Source: REEB85 sp018971455
Lineage (GTDB): Bacteria > Pseudomonadota > Alphaproteobacteria > Acetobacterales > Acetobacteraceae
Assembly: GCA_028871195.1 (NCBI GenBank)
Contig: JAGWNT010000035.1
Span: forward strand, 1 to 36,572
Length of the DNA: 36,572 nt
Reading direction: 5' to 3'
The notes under the pieces are model-generated. The model saw nothing but the letters and a program-made list of their open reading frames with translations. It did not search any database and was not told the DNA's origin. Within the stretch, counting starts at the first letter, position 1. The number at the start of each line of letters is the position of its first letter. Positions 8,819 to 16,219 of the stretch are shown here, one piece after another. Position numbers and translations under genes: made by a program.

Positions 8819-9457
8819 ATGCCTGCCTACGTCATCAACGACATGGAAGTGACGAACCCGGAGCTGCTTGAGAAATACAAGCTGATGTCGCCGTCAACCG
8901 TCGCCCAGTACGGCGGGCGCTTCGTGGTGCGTGGCGGCGCCGCCGAAACGATCGAGGGCGAGTGGTCACCCAAACGCCTGGTGATCCTGGAATTCCCGAG
9001 CGCCAACCAGGCCAAGGAATGGGCGCATTCCGATGCCTACGCGCCGGCGCGCGCGATGCGCCAGGAGGCGTCGCACTCCAACATCATCGTCGTGGAGGGG
9101 GTGCCCCCGGCCGCGACCACCGGACAGGCCGGCCGGAATTTTACCAAACGCATCGGCATCCTGCGCAAGCGCGAGGACATGACGTACGATCAATTCCACC
9201 GCCATTGGCTGACCACCCATGCCGCCTTGTGCGCCAAACTTCCGAGATTGCGGCGCTACGCCGTCAATCTCGTCGATCGCGCGCGCTTCCCGAAATTCGG
9301 CTATGACGGCTTCTCCGAGCTGTGGTTCGACAACGAGGAGGATCTTCACGCGGCCTTCGCCTCGAAGGATGGCCAGATCCTGCTTGCCGACCTGCCGAAT
9401 TTCACCAGCCAGATCGATCCGATCATCACCACCGAAACCCAGGTTCTCTGGCCATGA
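8819..9457 (+). CDS. DUF1330-EthD two-domain protein
   Basis: 212-aa cytoplasmic protein joining two ferredoxin-like dimeric alpha/beta-barrel domains. Residues 1-96 match DUF1330 (AYVINDMEVT, YGGRFVVRGG, RLVILEFPS, IIVVEGV). Residues about 110-205 match EthD (KRIGILRKREDMTYDQF, HWLTTHAAL, DGFSELWFDNEEDL). A short linker of about 15 residues joins them. GGGG sits about 6 nt before the ATG. It lies between the regulator and the aldehyde dehydrogenase, on the same strand and closely spaced, so it is probably part of the same pathway. EthD-like and DUF1330 folds serve as small isomerases, lactone or muconolactone-type enzymes, or unknown accessory proteins. I cannot assign a reaction. Confidence 0.82.
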   Translation: MPAYVINDMEVTNPELLEKYKLMSPSTVAQYGGRFVVRGGAAETIEGEWSPKRLVILEFPSANQAKEWAHSDAYAPARAMRQEASHSNIIVVEGVPPAATTGQAGRNFTKRIGILRKREDMTYDQFHRHWLTTHAALCAKLPRLRRYAVNLVDRARFPKFGYDGFSELWFDNEEDLHAAFASKDGQILLADLPNFTSQIDPIITTETQVLWP

Positions 9458-9473
9458 CACAGGGCACCGAACG

Positions 9474-10928
9474 ATGAACGACAGCGCGATCCAACCCATG
9501 CACCGCCTCTTCATCGGCGGCGCCTGGCTCGCCACTTCGCAGACCCTTCCCGTCATCGATCCCTCGAGCGGCGCGACGGTGGCCGCGATCGCGCGGGGCG
9601 GCGCGGCGGAGATCGATGCCGCCGTGCGCGCGGGCCTGGCCGCGCGCGCCGGGGCGTGGGGGGCGCTCGATGCCACTGATCGCGGCCGGCTGATGATGCG
9701 CCTCGCCGAACTCATCCGCCGCGACACCGACATTCTGGCCCGCATCGAAAGCGAGGATGTGGGCAAGCCGGTCGGCCAGGCCCGGGCGGATGCAATCGTG
9801 CTCGCGCGGTACTTCGAATATTACGGCGGCGCGGCCGACAAGGTGCATGGCGAGACCATTCCGTTCCAGAAAAACTACACCGTGCTGACGGTCTATGAGC
9901 CGATCGGCGTGACCGGCCACATCATTCCGTGGAACTACCCGATGCAGATGATGGGCCGGTCGGTCGCGCCGGCGCTCGCGATGGGCAACGCGGTGGTGCT
10001 CAAACCGGCGGAGGACACGTCGCTCAGCGCCCTGCATCTCGCGTGGCTTGCCGAGGAGGCCGGCTTTCCGCCCGGCTCCTTCAATGTCGTCACAGGCCTC
10101 GGTGAGGAAGCCGGCGCGGCGCTTGCCGCCCATCCCGGCATCGGGCATGTGAGTTTCACCGGCTCGCCGGAAGTCGGCGCGCTGGTGCAGGCGGCGGCTG
10201 GGCGCAACAGCATTCCGGTGACGCTCGAACTCGGCGGCAAGTCACCACAGATCGTCTTCGCCGACGCGCCGATCGACGAAGCGGCCGCGACGATCACGCG
10301 CGGCATCAGCCAGAATTCCGGGCAGACCTGCAGCGCCGGCTCGCGCGTGCTGATCGAGGAGCGGATCTACGACAGCTTCGTCGCCAACCTCGCCGCCCGT
10401 TTCCGCACGCTGCGGGTCGGCGCGGCGGACCAGGAGCTGGATTGCGGCCCGGTGGTGAACGCGGCGCAGAAGCAGCGCATCGGGCGCTATCTGGATCTCG
10501 CCCGGCGCGACGGCCTGCCGATCCTCGCCGAGGGCAGCCTCGCCGGCAACGCGCCGCCCGGCGGCTTCTACGTGAAGCCGACACTGATCGGCGACGTGCC
10601 GGCCGATCATCCGCTCGCGCAGGAGGAGATCTTCGGCCCGGTGCTGGTTGCGATCCGTGTCAAGGATGAGGCCGAGGCGCTGCGGGTTGCCAATGCCACG
10701 CCCTACGGCCTGGTCGCCGGCGTCTGGACCGCCGATATCGCGCGCGGCCTGCGGCTCGCGCATGGCATCAGCGTGGGCCAGGTCTTCGTCAACAATTACG
10801 GCGCGGCGGGTGGGGTGGAGTTGCCGTTCGGCGGCACCAAACGCTCCGGCCATGGGCGCGAAAAAGGGTTCGAGGCGCTCTATGGCTTTGCCACGCTGAA
10901 GACCATCGCCATCAAGCACGCGTCCTGA
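9474..10928 (+). CDS. NAD(P)-dependent aldehyde dehydrogenase
   Basis: 484-aa ALDH-superfamily enzyme oxidising an aldehyde to an acid. The frame is open upstream, but the ATG at 9474 (MNDSAIQPM) gives the normal family length; the ATG at 9498 (MHRLFIGG) is an alternative. Visible motifs are IPWNYP (151-156, cofactor), KPAE (177-180), FTGSPEVG (228-235), general-base Glu252 in LELGGKSP, catalytic Cys286 in GQTCSAG, and EEIFGPVL in the C-terminal part. It follows the EthD-domain gene by 16 nt. In the cluster it could oxidise the aldehyde released by a keto-acid aldolase, such as glycolaldehyde, lactaldehyde, a semialdehyde or sulfolactaldehyde. The sequence does not discriminate. Confidence 0.92.
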   Translation: MNDSAIQPMHRLFIGGAWLATSQTLPVIDPSSGATVAAIARGGAAEIDAAVRAGLAARAGAWGALDATDRGRLMMRLAELIRRDTDILARIESEDVGKPVGQARADAIVLARYFEYYGGAADKVHGETIPFQKNYTVLTVYEPIGVTGHIIPWNYPMQMMGRSVAPALAMGNAVVLKPAEDTSLSALHLAWLAEEAGFPPGSFNVVTGLGEEAGAALAAHPGIGHVSFTGSPEVGALVQAAAGRNSIPVTLELGGKSPQIVFADAPIDEAAATITRGISQNSGQTCSAGSRVLIEERIYDSFVANLAARFRTLRVGAADQELDCGPVVNAAQKQRIGRYLDLARRDGLPILAEGSLAGNAPPGGFYVKPTLIGDVPADHPLAQEEIFGPVLVAIRVKDEAEALRVANATPYGLVAGVWTADIARGLRLAHGISVGQVFVNNYGAAGGVELPFGGTKRSGHGREKGFEALYGFATLKTIAIKHAS

Positions 10929-10994
10929 AAGGGCGCGGCGGGCGCGATACGCCAATAGAATGAAACGTCACGCGGGAAAGCCGGGAAGCACATC

Positions 10995-11744
10995 ATGAAG
11001 CTGAAGGACAAGGTTGCCATCGTCACCGGCGCCGGCGGCGGGTTCGGTGAGGGCATTGCCAGGCGGTTCGCCCAGGAAGGGGCGCGGGTTGCCGTGGTCG
11101 ATCTGCGCGGGGACGCGGCGGCCCGTGTCGCGCGCGAGATCGGCGGCGGCGCCATCGCCCTGACCGCCGATGTCGGCGATGGCGAGCAGGTCGCCCAGGT
11201 GGTGCGCGAGACGGCATCGAAGCTCGGCACGCCGGAGATCCTCGTCAACAATGCCGGGGTCACGCATCGCAACGGGCCGATCCTCAACGTCACGGAAGGG
11301 GATTTCGACCGTCTCTTCCGCATCAACGTGAAGTCGATCTTCTTCTTCGTGCGCGAGATCGCCCCGGTGATGCGCGATGGCGGCGGCGGCACGATCATCA
11401 ATATCGGATCGACCGCCGGTATCCGCCCGCGCCCGGGGCTGACCTGGTACAACGCGACGAAGGGCGCCGTGAATCTGGTTTCCAAATCGCTGGCCGTGGA
11501 ACTCGCGCCATGGAAGATCCGCGTCAACGTCATCTGCCCGGTGATGGGCGAAACGGGGCTGCTGCAGGATTTCATGGGCGTCGAGGACACGCCCGAGAAT
11601 CGCGCGCGCTTCATCGCGACCATTCCGCTCGGCCGCCTCTCGCGCCCGGAGGACATCGCGGCGGCGGCGGCGTTCCTGGCCTCTGATGACGCGGCGATGA
11701 TCACCGGAACCGAGTTGCCCGTCGATGGCGGGCGCTGCGTGTGA
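10995..11744 (+). CDS. SDR family sugar/alcohol dehydrogenase
   Basis: 249-aa classical SDR with intact TGAGGGFG cofactor loop (11-18), Asp36 after beta-2 (VVDL) favouring NAD, NNAG (85-88), Ser139, and WYNATKG giving Tyr152 and Lys156. It ends in LPVDGGRCV. A 66-nt gap precedes it, with GGGAAG about 7 nt before the ATG. The stop overlaps the GTG start of the lactonase (GTGA). SDR-lactonase-dehydratase is the usual order of an Entner-Doudoroff-like, non-phosphorylative sugar pathway, so this is probably the C1 dehydrogenase making a sugar lactone. The actual sugar (for example fucose, arabinose, galactose or sulfoquinovose) is not known. Confidence 0.9.
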   Translation: MKLKDKVAIVTGAGGGFGEGIARRFAQEGARVAVVDLRGDAAARVAREIGGGAIALTADVGDGEQVAQVVRETASKLGTPEILVNNAGVTHRNGPILNVTEGDFDRLFRINVKSIFFFVREIAPVMRDGGGGTIINIGSTAGIRPRPGLTWYNATKGAVNLVSKSLAVELAPWKIRVNVICPVMGETGLLQDFMGVEDTPENRARFIATIPLGRLSRPEDIAAAAAFLASDDAAMITGTELPVDGGRCV

Positions 11745-12613
11745 ACTGGCAGCGCGTCGGCGACCAGCGCGATGTTCTCGGCGAGAGCCTGATCTGGGAC
11801 GACGCCCTCAACGCCCTGTTCTGGGTCGATATCCGGGCCCCCGCGCTGCGCCGGCTCGACTGGTCGAGCGGCGCCATCACCACCCGGCCGATGCCGAGCC
11901 TGGTCGGGTCGATCGCGCTGGGGCGGCCCGGGCGGCTGCTGGTGGCGCTGGGCGAGTCGATCCATTGCTATGACTGGGATGCCGGGCGGCTCGACCCGGT
12001 TGCGGCCCTGCCGGACTCCCAGCGTGGCTTGCGCTTCAATGACGGGCGTTGCGACCGGCAGGGCCGGTTCTGGGTCGGGACCATGCACAACGAGATCCGC
12101 GAGCCGAGGGGCGCGCTGTTCCGTCTCGACCCGGGCGGCCTCACCCTGGTGCGGAGCGAGGTCAACATCCCGAACAGCCTTGCCTGGAGCCCGGACGGGA
12201 CGCGCATGTATTTCGCCGATTCTCCGCGCCACGACATTGAATGTTGCGATTACAACACAAATTCCGGGCATGCCGGAAAACCCCGCGTTTTCGCGCGCAT
12301 CGCCCCTCCCGGCTTTGCCGATGGCTCGGCGGTCGATGCCGATGGCTTCCTGTGGAATGCCGAGTTCAATGGCGGACGGGTGGTGCGCTACGCCCCGGAT
12401 GGCCGGGTCGATCGCGTCATTCCCGTGCCCATGCCGCAACCCACCTGCTGCGGCTTCGGCGGGCCCGATCTGGATTGCCTGTTCGTGACCAGCACGAGTC
12501 AGCGCCTGTCGCAGGAGGAGCTGGCGGCCCGTCCGCTGGCGGGCGCCTTGATCATGCTGAAACCGGGGGTGCGCGGTATCGTCGAACCCCGCTGGGCAGG
12601 AGATGCCGCATGA
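11741..12613 (+). CDS. SMP-30/gluconolactonase-family sugar lactonase
   Basis: 290-aa six-bladed beta-propeller hydrolase opening a sugar lactone to the aldonic acid. It uses a GTG start at 11741 overlapping the SDR stop. Metal-site residues visible are Glu15 (GESLIWD), Asn100 in FNDGRCD, Asn145 in PNSLAWSPDG, and the DG-x3-D motif (194-199). There is no signal peptide, so it is cytoplasmic. The stop overlaps the start of the dehydratase gene (ATGA), making a tightly coupled trio. In sulfoglycolytic Entner-Doudoroff operons a homologous lactonase acts on sulfogluconolactone. In ordinary sugar operons it acts on aldonolactones. The choice cannot be made from this sequence. Confidence 0.9.
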   Translation: MNWQRVGDQRDVLGESLIWDDALNALFWVDIRAPALRRLDWSSGAITTRPMPSLVGSIALGRPGRLLVALGESIHCYDWDAGRLDPVAALPDSQRGLRFNDGRCDRQGRFWVGTMHNEIREPRGALFRLDPGGLTLVRSEVNIPNSLAWSPDGTRMYFADSPRHDIECCDYNTNSGHAGKPRVFARIAPPGFADGSAVDADGFLWNAEFNGGRVVRYAPDGRVDRVIPVPMPQPTCCGFGGPDLDCLFVTSTSQRLSQEELAARPLAGALIMLKPGVRGIVEPRWAGDAA

Positions 12614-13740
12614 CGATCCGGATCGCCAAGGTCGAGGCGTTCGCCTATCGCGTGCCCATTGCCTCTCCCATCAAAGTCGCGTTCGGCACGTTTCGCGACC
12701 GTCCCTTCGTCCTCGTGCGCGTGACCGACACCGAGGGCGTTGAGGGATGGGGCGAGGCCTGGTGCAACTGGCCCTCGGTCGGTGCCGAGCACCGCGCGCG
12801 ACTCGCGGCGGATCTGGGCGAGCGGCTCATCGGGCGGGAATTTGCGGGGCCGGAGGAGGCGTTTCGCACGCTGACCTCGGACCTCGAAGTTCTGGTGCTG
12901 CAAACCGGCGAGGTCGGCCCGATCGCCCAGGCCCTCGCCGGCATCGACATTGCGATGTGGGACCTCGCCGCGCGCCGGCAGGGCGTGCCGCTCTATCGCG
13001 CGCTGGGCCGCTCCCATGCGACGAGCGTGCCGGTCTATGTGACGGGACTGAACCCCGATGAGCCGGAGACATTCGCCCTGCCGCGGCAGGCGGAGGGCCA
13101 TCGTGCCTTCAAGCTGAAGCTGGGCTTCGGCCGCGATCTGGATCTGCGCAACCTGGCGGCGCTTCGTTCGGCACTCGGCCCGTCGGCCACGCTGATGACC
13201 GACGCCAATCAGGCCCTGTCCCTGGAGGCGGCGATCGAGCTCAGCCAGGCCGCCGCGCGGCACGACATCATGTGGCTCGAGGAGCCGCTGCGCGTCGACG
13301 CCCCGCCGGCGGACTGGACCGCGCTGGCGGCGGCGAGCCCCATTCCGCTCGCCGGGGGCGAGAATCTGCGCGGCGAGGATCTGGCCGCGGCCGCCGCCGG
13401 CGACGTCTTCAAATTCATCCAGCCGGATCTCACCAAATGGGGCGGCCTGTCCGGCAACATCCCCATTCTCCGCGGCGCCGTCGAACGGGGCCGGGTGTTC
13501 TGCCCGCATGTCTTTGGCGGCGGCATCGCGCTCATGGTCTCGCTGCACGCGCTGGCCGCCATCGGCGGGGAGGGGCTGCTGGAATTCGACTGCCACCCCA
13601 ATGCCGGGCGCGAGATCGTCGTGGGCGATGTGGTGCCGGTCACCGAGGGGCGGGTTCCGGTGCCGCAGACGCCGGGGCTGGGCGTCACGCCCGATCTCGC
13701 CGCCCTCGCGCGCTATCGCACCTGGCCGGCGCTCCCCTAA
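12610..13740 (+). CDS. Enolase-superfamily (mandelate racemase subgroup) acid-sugar dehydratase
   Basis: 376-aa enzyme predicted to dehydrate an aldonic/uronic-type acid to a 2-keto-3-deoxy acid. The ATG at 12610 overlaps the lactonase stop, and the longer upstream frame is not used. The lid domain (1-130) is followed by the barrel. It has the KxK motif FKLKLG (Lys168/Lys170), metal ligands Asp198 (TDANQ), Glu224 (WLEEP) and Glu251 (GGENL), Asp273 (QPDLTKWGG) and His300 (CPHVFGGG), the last two forming the usual Asp-His dyad. All catalytic positions are intact. It closes the 13.7-kb catabolic cluster and is followed by a hairpin. A matching keto-acid aldolase is not adjacent; an HpcH/HpaI aldolase lies 13 kb away at 26978. 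Confidence 0.9.
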   Translation: MTIRIAKVEAFAYRVPIASPIKVAFGTFRDRPFVLVRVTDTEGVEGWGEAWCNWPSVGAEHRARLAADLGERLIGREFAGPEEAFRTLTSDLEVLVLQTGEVGPIAQALAGIDIAMWDLAARRQGVPLYRALGRSHATSVPVYVTGLNPDEPETFALPRQAEGHRAFKLKLGFGRDLDLRNLAALRSALGPSATLMTDANQALSLEAAIELSQAAARHDIMWLEEPLRVDAPPADWTALAAASPIPLAGGENLRGEDLAAAAAGDVFKFIQPDLTKWGGLSGNIPILRGAVERGRVFCPHVFGGGIALMVSLHALAAIGGEGLLEFDCHPNAGREIVVGDVVPVTEGRVPVPQTPGLGVTPDLAALARYRTWPALP

Positions 13741-13768
13741 CCGGAATTCGCGCGCCGGGCAGTCAGCA

Positions 13769-13802
13769 CCCTCCCCGGCCGATCCGACACCGCCGGGGAG
13801 GG
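13769..13802. terminator. GC-rich hairpin between convergent genes
   Basis: CCCTCCCCGGC (13769-13779) pairs perfectly with GCCGGGGAGGG (13792-13802) across a 12-nt loop, giving an 11-bp stem. It lies in the 69-nt gap between the dehydratase (+) and the molybdenum hydroxylase (-), where a bidirectional terminator is expected. No T-run follows on either strand, so it may need Rho or act as an mRNA-stabilising end. Confidence 0.6.
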
Positions 13803-13809
13803 CGCGGGA

Positions 13810-16137
13810 TCAGGCGGCGCGGGCGGTGGCGACCGCCTGCCACAGCCGCTCGGGTGTTGCCGGCATGTCGACATGGGTGATGCCGAGCGGCGACAGGGCG
13901 TCAACGATGGCGTTGACGACCGCCGGCGGGCTGCCGACCGCGCCCGCCTCGCCCGCGCCCTTCACCCCGAGCGGGTTGCTGCGGCACGGGACCTCGATGA
14001 AATCGACATCGATGCTCGGCAGGTCGTCGGCCCGCGGCATGGTGTAGTCCATGAAGCTGCCGGAGAGCAGCTGGCCCGACTCGGGGTCGTAGGCGGTGCG
14101 TTCGAGCACGGCCTGGCCGAAGCCCTGCGCTACGCCGCCATGCACCTGGCCGCGCACGATCATCGGGTTGACGGCCTTGCCCACATCGTCGGTGACGCTG
14201 TAGCGGACCAGCTCCAGCGTGCCGGTTTCGGGGTCGATCTCGACCTCGGCGATGTGGCAGCCATTGGGGAAGGTGTGCGCGTCGATATTGGCGATCTCGG
14301 CGGCATCGAGGGTGGTGACGTCCTCGCCCTTGGCGGCGCGGGCGCGCTGGGCGGCGGCGAGGGCGATGATGTCCACGCCACGATCGGTGCCGGCGATGGA
14401 AAAGCGCCCGGCCTCGAAGACGATGTCCGCCGGCGCCGCCTCCAACGTCTCGGAGGCCGCCTTGCGGCCCTTCTCGATGACCGTGCCGGCGGTCACCAGG
14501 ATCGCCTGGCCCTCGGAATAGAGGCTGCGCGCGCCGCCGGTGCCGCCGCCGACCGGAATCGAGTCGGTGTCGCCCTGCTTCACGCGCACCTTCTCGCCGG
14601 GCACGCCGAGCTGATCGACGGTGAGCTGCACATAGGCCGTCTCATGGCCCTGGCCGGTCGATTGCGTGCCGACATAGACATCGACGAAACCGTCCTCGGC
14701 GAAGCGGATTTCGGCGCGTTCGGTGGGCGCACCGCCGGTCGCCTCGAGATAGTAGGCCAGGCCGATGCCGCGGCGCCTGCCGCGCTTGGCCGCCGCCGCG
14801 CGGCGCGCCTCGAAGCCCGCCCAGTCCACCTTCTTCAGGGCGGCGTCCAGCACGATGCGAAAATCGCCGCTGTCGTACTTCTTGCCCATGGGCGAGGTGT
14901 AGGGCATCGCATCGGGCGTCACCATGTTGCGGCGGCGCAGCTCCACGCGGTCCATCCCGATCTCGCGGGCGGCAGCGTCGATCAGCCGCTCGACCAGGTA
15001 GTTGCTCTCCGGCCGCCCGGCGCCGCGATAGGCATCGACGGGAACGGTGTTGGTGAACACGCCGATCACGTTGGCATAGACCGCCTGGAAGCCATAGACG
15101 CTGGCGAGCACGCCGGTGCCCGCCATAGTCGGGATATAGGGCGCGAAATTCGAGAGATAGCCGCCCATGTTGGCGACGTTGCGGGTGCGCAGGGCGAGGA
15201 GCTTTCCATCCTTGTCGAGCGCGATCTCGCCCAGCGTGATGTTGTCGCGTCCGGCGCTGTCCGACAGGAAGGCCTCGCTGCGCTCGGAGGTCCATTTCAC
15301 CGGGCGGCCGAGCTTGCGCGCGGCATAGCAGGCGAGCACCTGCTCGGCGTAGAGGAACAGCTTCATGCCGAAGCCGCCGCCGACATCCGGCGTGATGACG
15401 CGGAAGCGGTCGGGCGACACGTTGAAGATGTTGTTGCCCATCATCTCCTTGATGCCCCAGCCGCCCTGGGTGTTGGTGCGCAGCGTCCAGCGGCCGGTGG
15501 CGCTGTCATATTCGGCCTGGGCGGCGCGCGCCTCGATGGAGGAGACGACGATGCGGTTGTTGACCACCGTCAGGCGGGTGACATGGGCGGCCTTGGCGAA
15601 CAGCTCCTCGACCTTGTCCTTCTGGCCGACCTCCCAGTCGAAGCACACATTGCGCGGCGCGCCCGCCCAGACCTGCGGCGCGCCGGGGTCCATGGCGGTC
15701 GCGAGATCGGTGATCGAGGGCAGGATGTCGTACTCCACCATCACCGCCTCGGCGGCGTCGCGCGCGGCCTGCGTCGTCTCGGCGACGATGAAGGCGACCG
15801 GGGTGCCGACATGGTGCACCGCATCGACGGCCAGCGTCGGGCGCGGCGGGCTGAACTGGTCGCTGCCGTCGCGGTTCTTGAGCGTCACCGCGCAGGGCAG
15901 ATCGCCGATGCCGTCGGCCTTGAGGTCCGCCCCGGTATAGACCGCGAGCACCCCCGGGACCGCCTTCGCCGCCGCGGTCTCGATGGAGAGGAGTTTCGCC
16001 GCCGCGTGCGGGCTGCGCAGCACGACGCCGTGGGCCGTGCCCGGCAGGGTGATGTCGTCGGTATAGGCGCCGTTGCCCTTGAGCAGGCGCGGATCTTCAA
16101 CGCGGCGGACGGGCTGGGCGATGCCGAACTTGGTCAT
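13810..16137 (-). CDS. Xanthine dehydrogenase/CoxL-family molybdopterin-binding large subunit (form II)
   Basis: 775-aa catalytic subunit of a molybdenum hydroxylase. The start is the ATG at 16137 (MTKFGIAQPVRRVED), the normal N-terminus of the family; the frame runs further upstream without family sequence. Order: a/b hammerhead domain (about 20-130), then the Moco-binding domains with GGGFGMK (253-259), AYRGAGR (369-375), TGQGHET, and GVKGAGEAG near 724-732 carrying the catalytic Glu (about 730). AYRGAGR is the form II signature; genuine CO dehydrogenase (form I) has AYRCSFR, so CO oxidation is unlikely. The small [2Fe-2S] and medium FAD subunits normally adjacent are absent here. Either they lie elsewhere or this acts with another electron acceptor. 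Confidence 0.92.
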   Translation of the reverse strand: MTKFGIAQPVRRVEDPRLLKGNGAYTDDITLPGTAHGVVLRSPHAAAKLLSIETAAAKAVPGVLAVYTGADLKADGIGDLPCAVTLKNRDGSDQFSPPRPTLAVDAVHHVGTPVAFIVAETTQAARDAAEAVMVEYDILPSITDLATAMDPGAPQVWAGAPRNVCFDWEVGQKDKVEELFAKAAHVTRLTVVNNRIVVSSIEARAAQAEYDSATGRWTLRTNTQGGWGIKEMMGNNIFNVSPDRFRVITPDVGGGFGMKLFLYAEQVLACYAARKLGRPVKWTSERSEAFLSDSAGRDNITLGEIALDKDGKLLALRTRNVANMGGYLSNFAPYIPTMAGTGVLASVYGFQAVYANVIGVFTNTVPVDAYRGAGRPESNYLVERLIDAAAREIGMDRVELRRRNMVTPDAMPYTSPMGKKYDSGDFRIVLDAALKKVDWAGFEARRAAAAKRGRRRGIGLAYYLEATGGAPTERAEIRFAEDGFVDVYVGTQSTGQGHETAYVQLTVDQLGVPGEKVRVKQGDTDSIPVGGGTGGARSLYSEGQAILVTAGTVIEKGRKAASETLEAAPADIVFEAGRFSIAGTDRGVDIIALAAAQRARAAKGEDVTTLDAAEIANIDAHTFPNGCHIAEVEIDPETGTLELVRYSVTDDVGKAVNPMIVRGQVHGGVAQGFGQAVLERTAYDPESGQLLSGSFMDYTMPRADDLPSIDVDFIEVPCRSNPLGVKGAGEAGAVGSPPAVVNAIVDALSPLGITHVDMPATPERLWQAVATARAA

Positions 16138-16219
16138 GGACGCACTCTCTGTCGTTCCGGGGTGCCCCAGCATGTACGCATCGCGGGCAAAAGGCCAAGG
16201 GGGGCGAAAAATCCGCGGC

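Noticed and set aside
13810..16137. Carbon monoxide dehydrogenase (CO oxidation)
   Set aside because: The active-site loop is AYRGAGR (form II), not AYRCSFR, and no coxS/coxM partners are present; CO oxidation is not supported.
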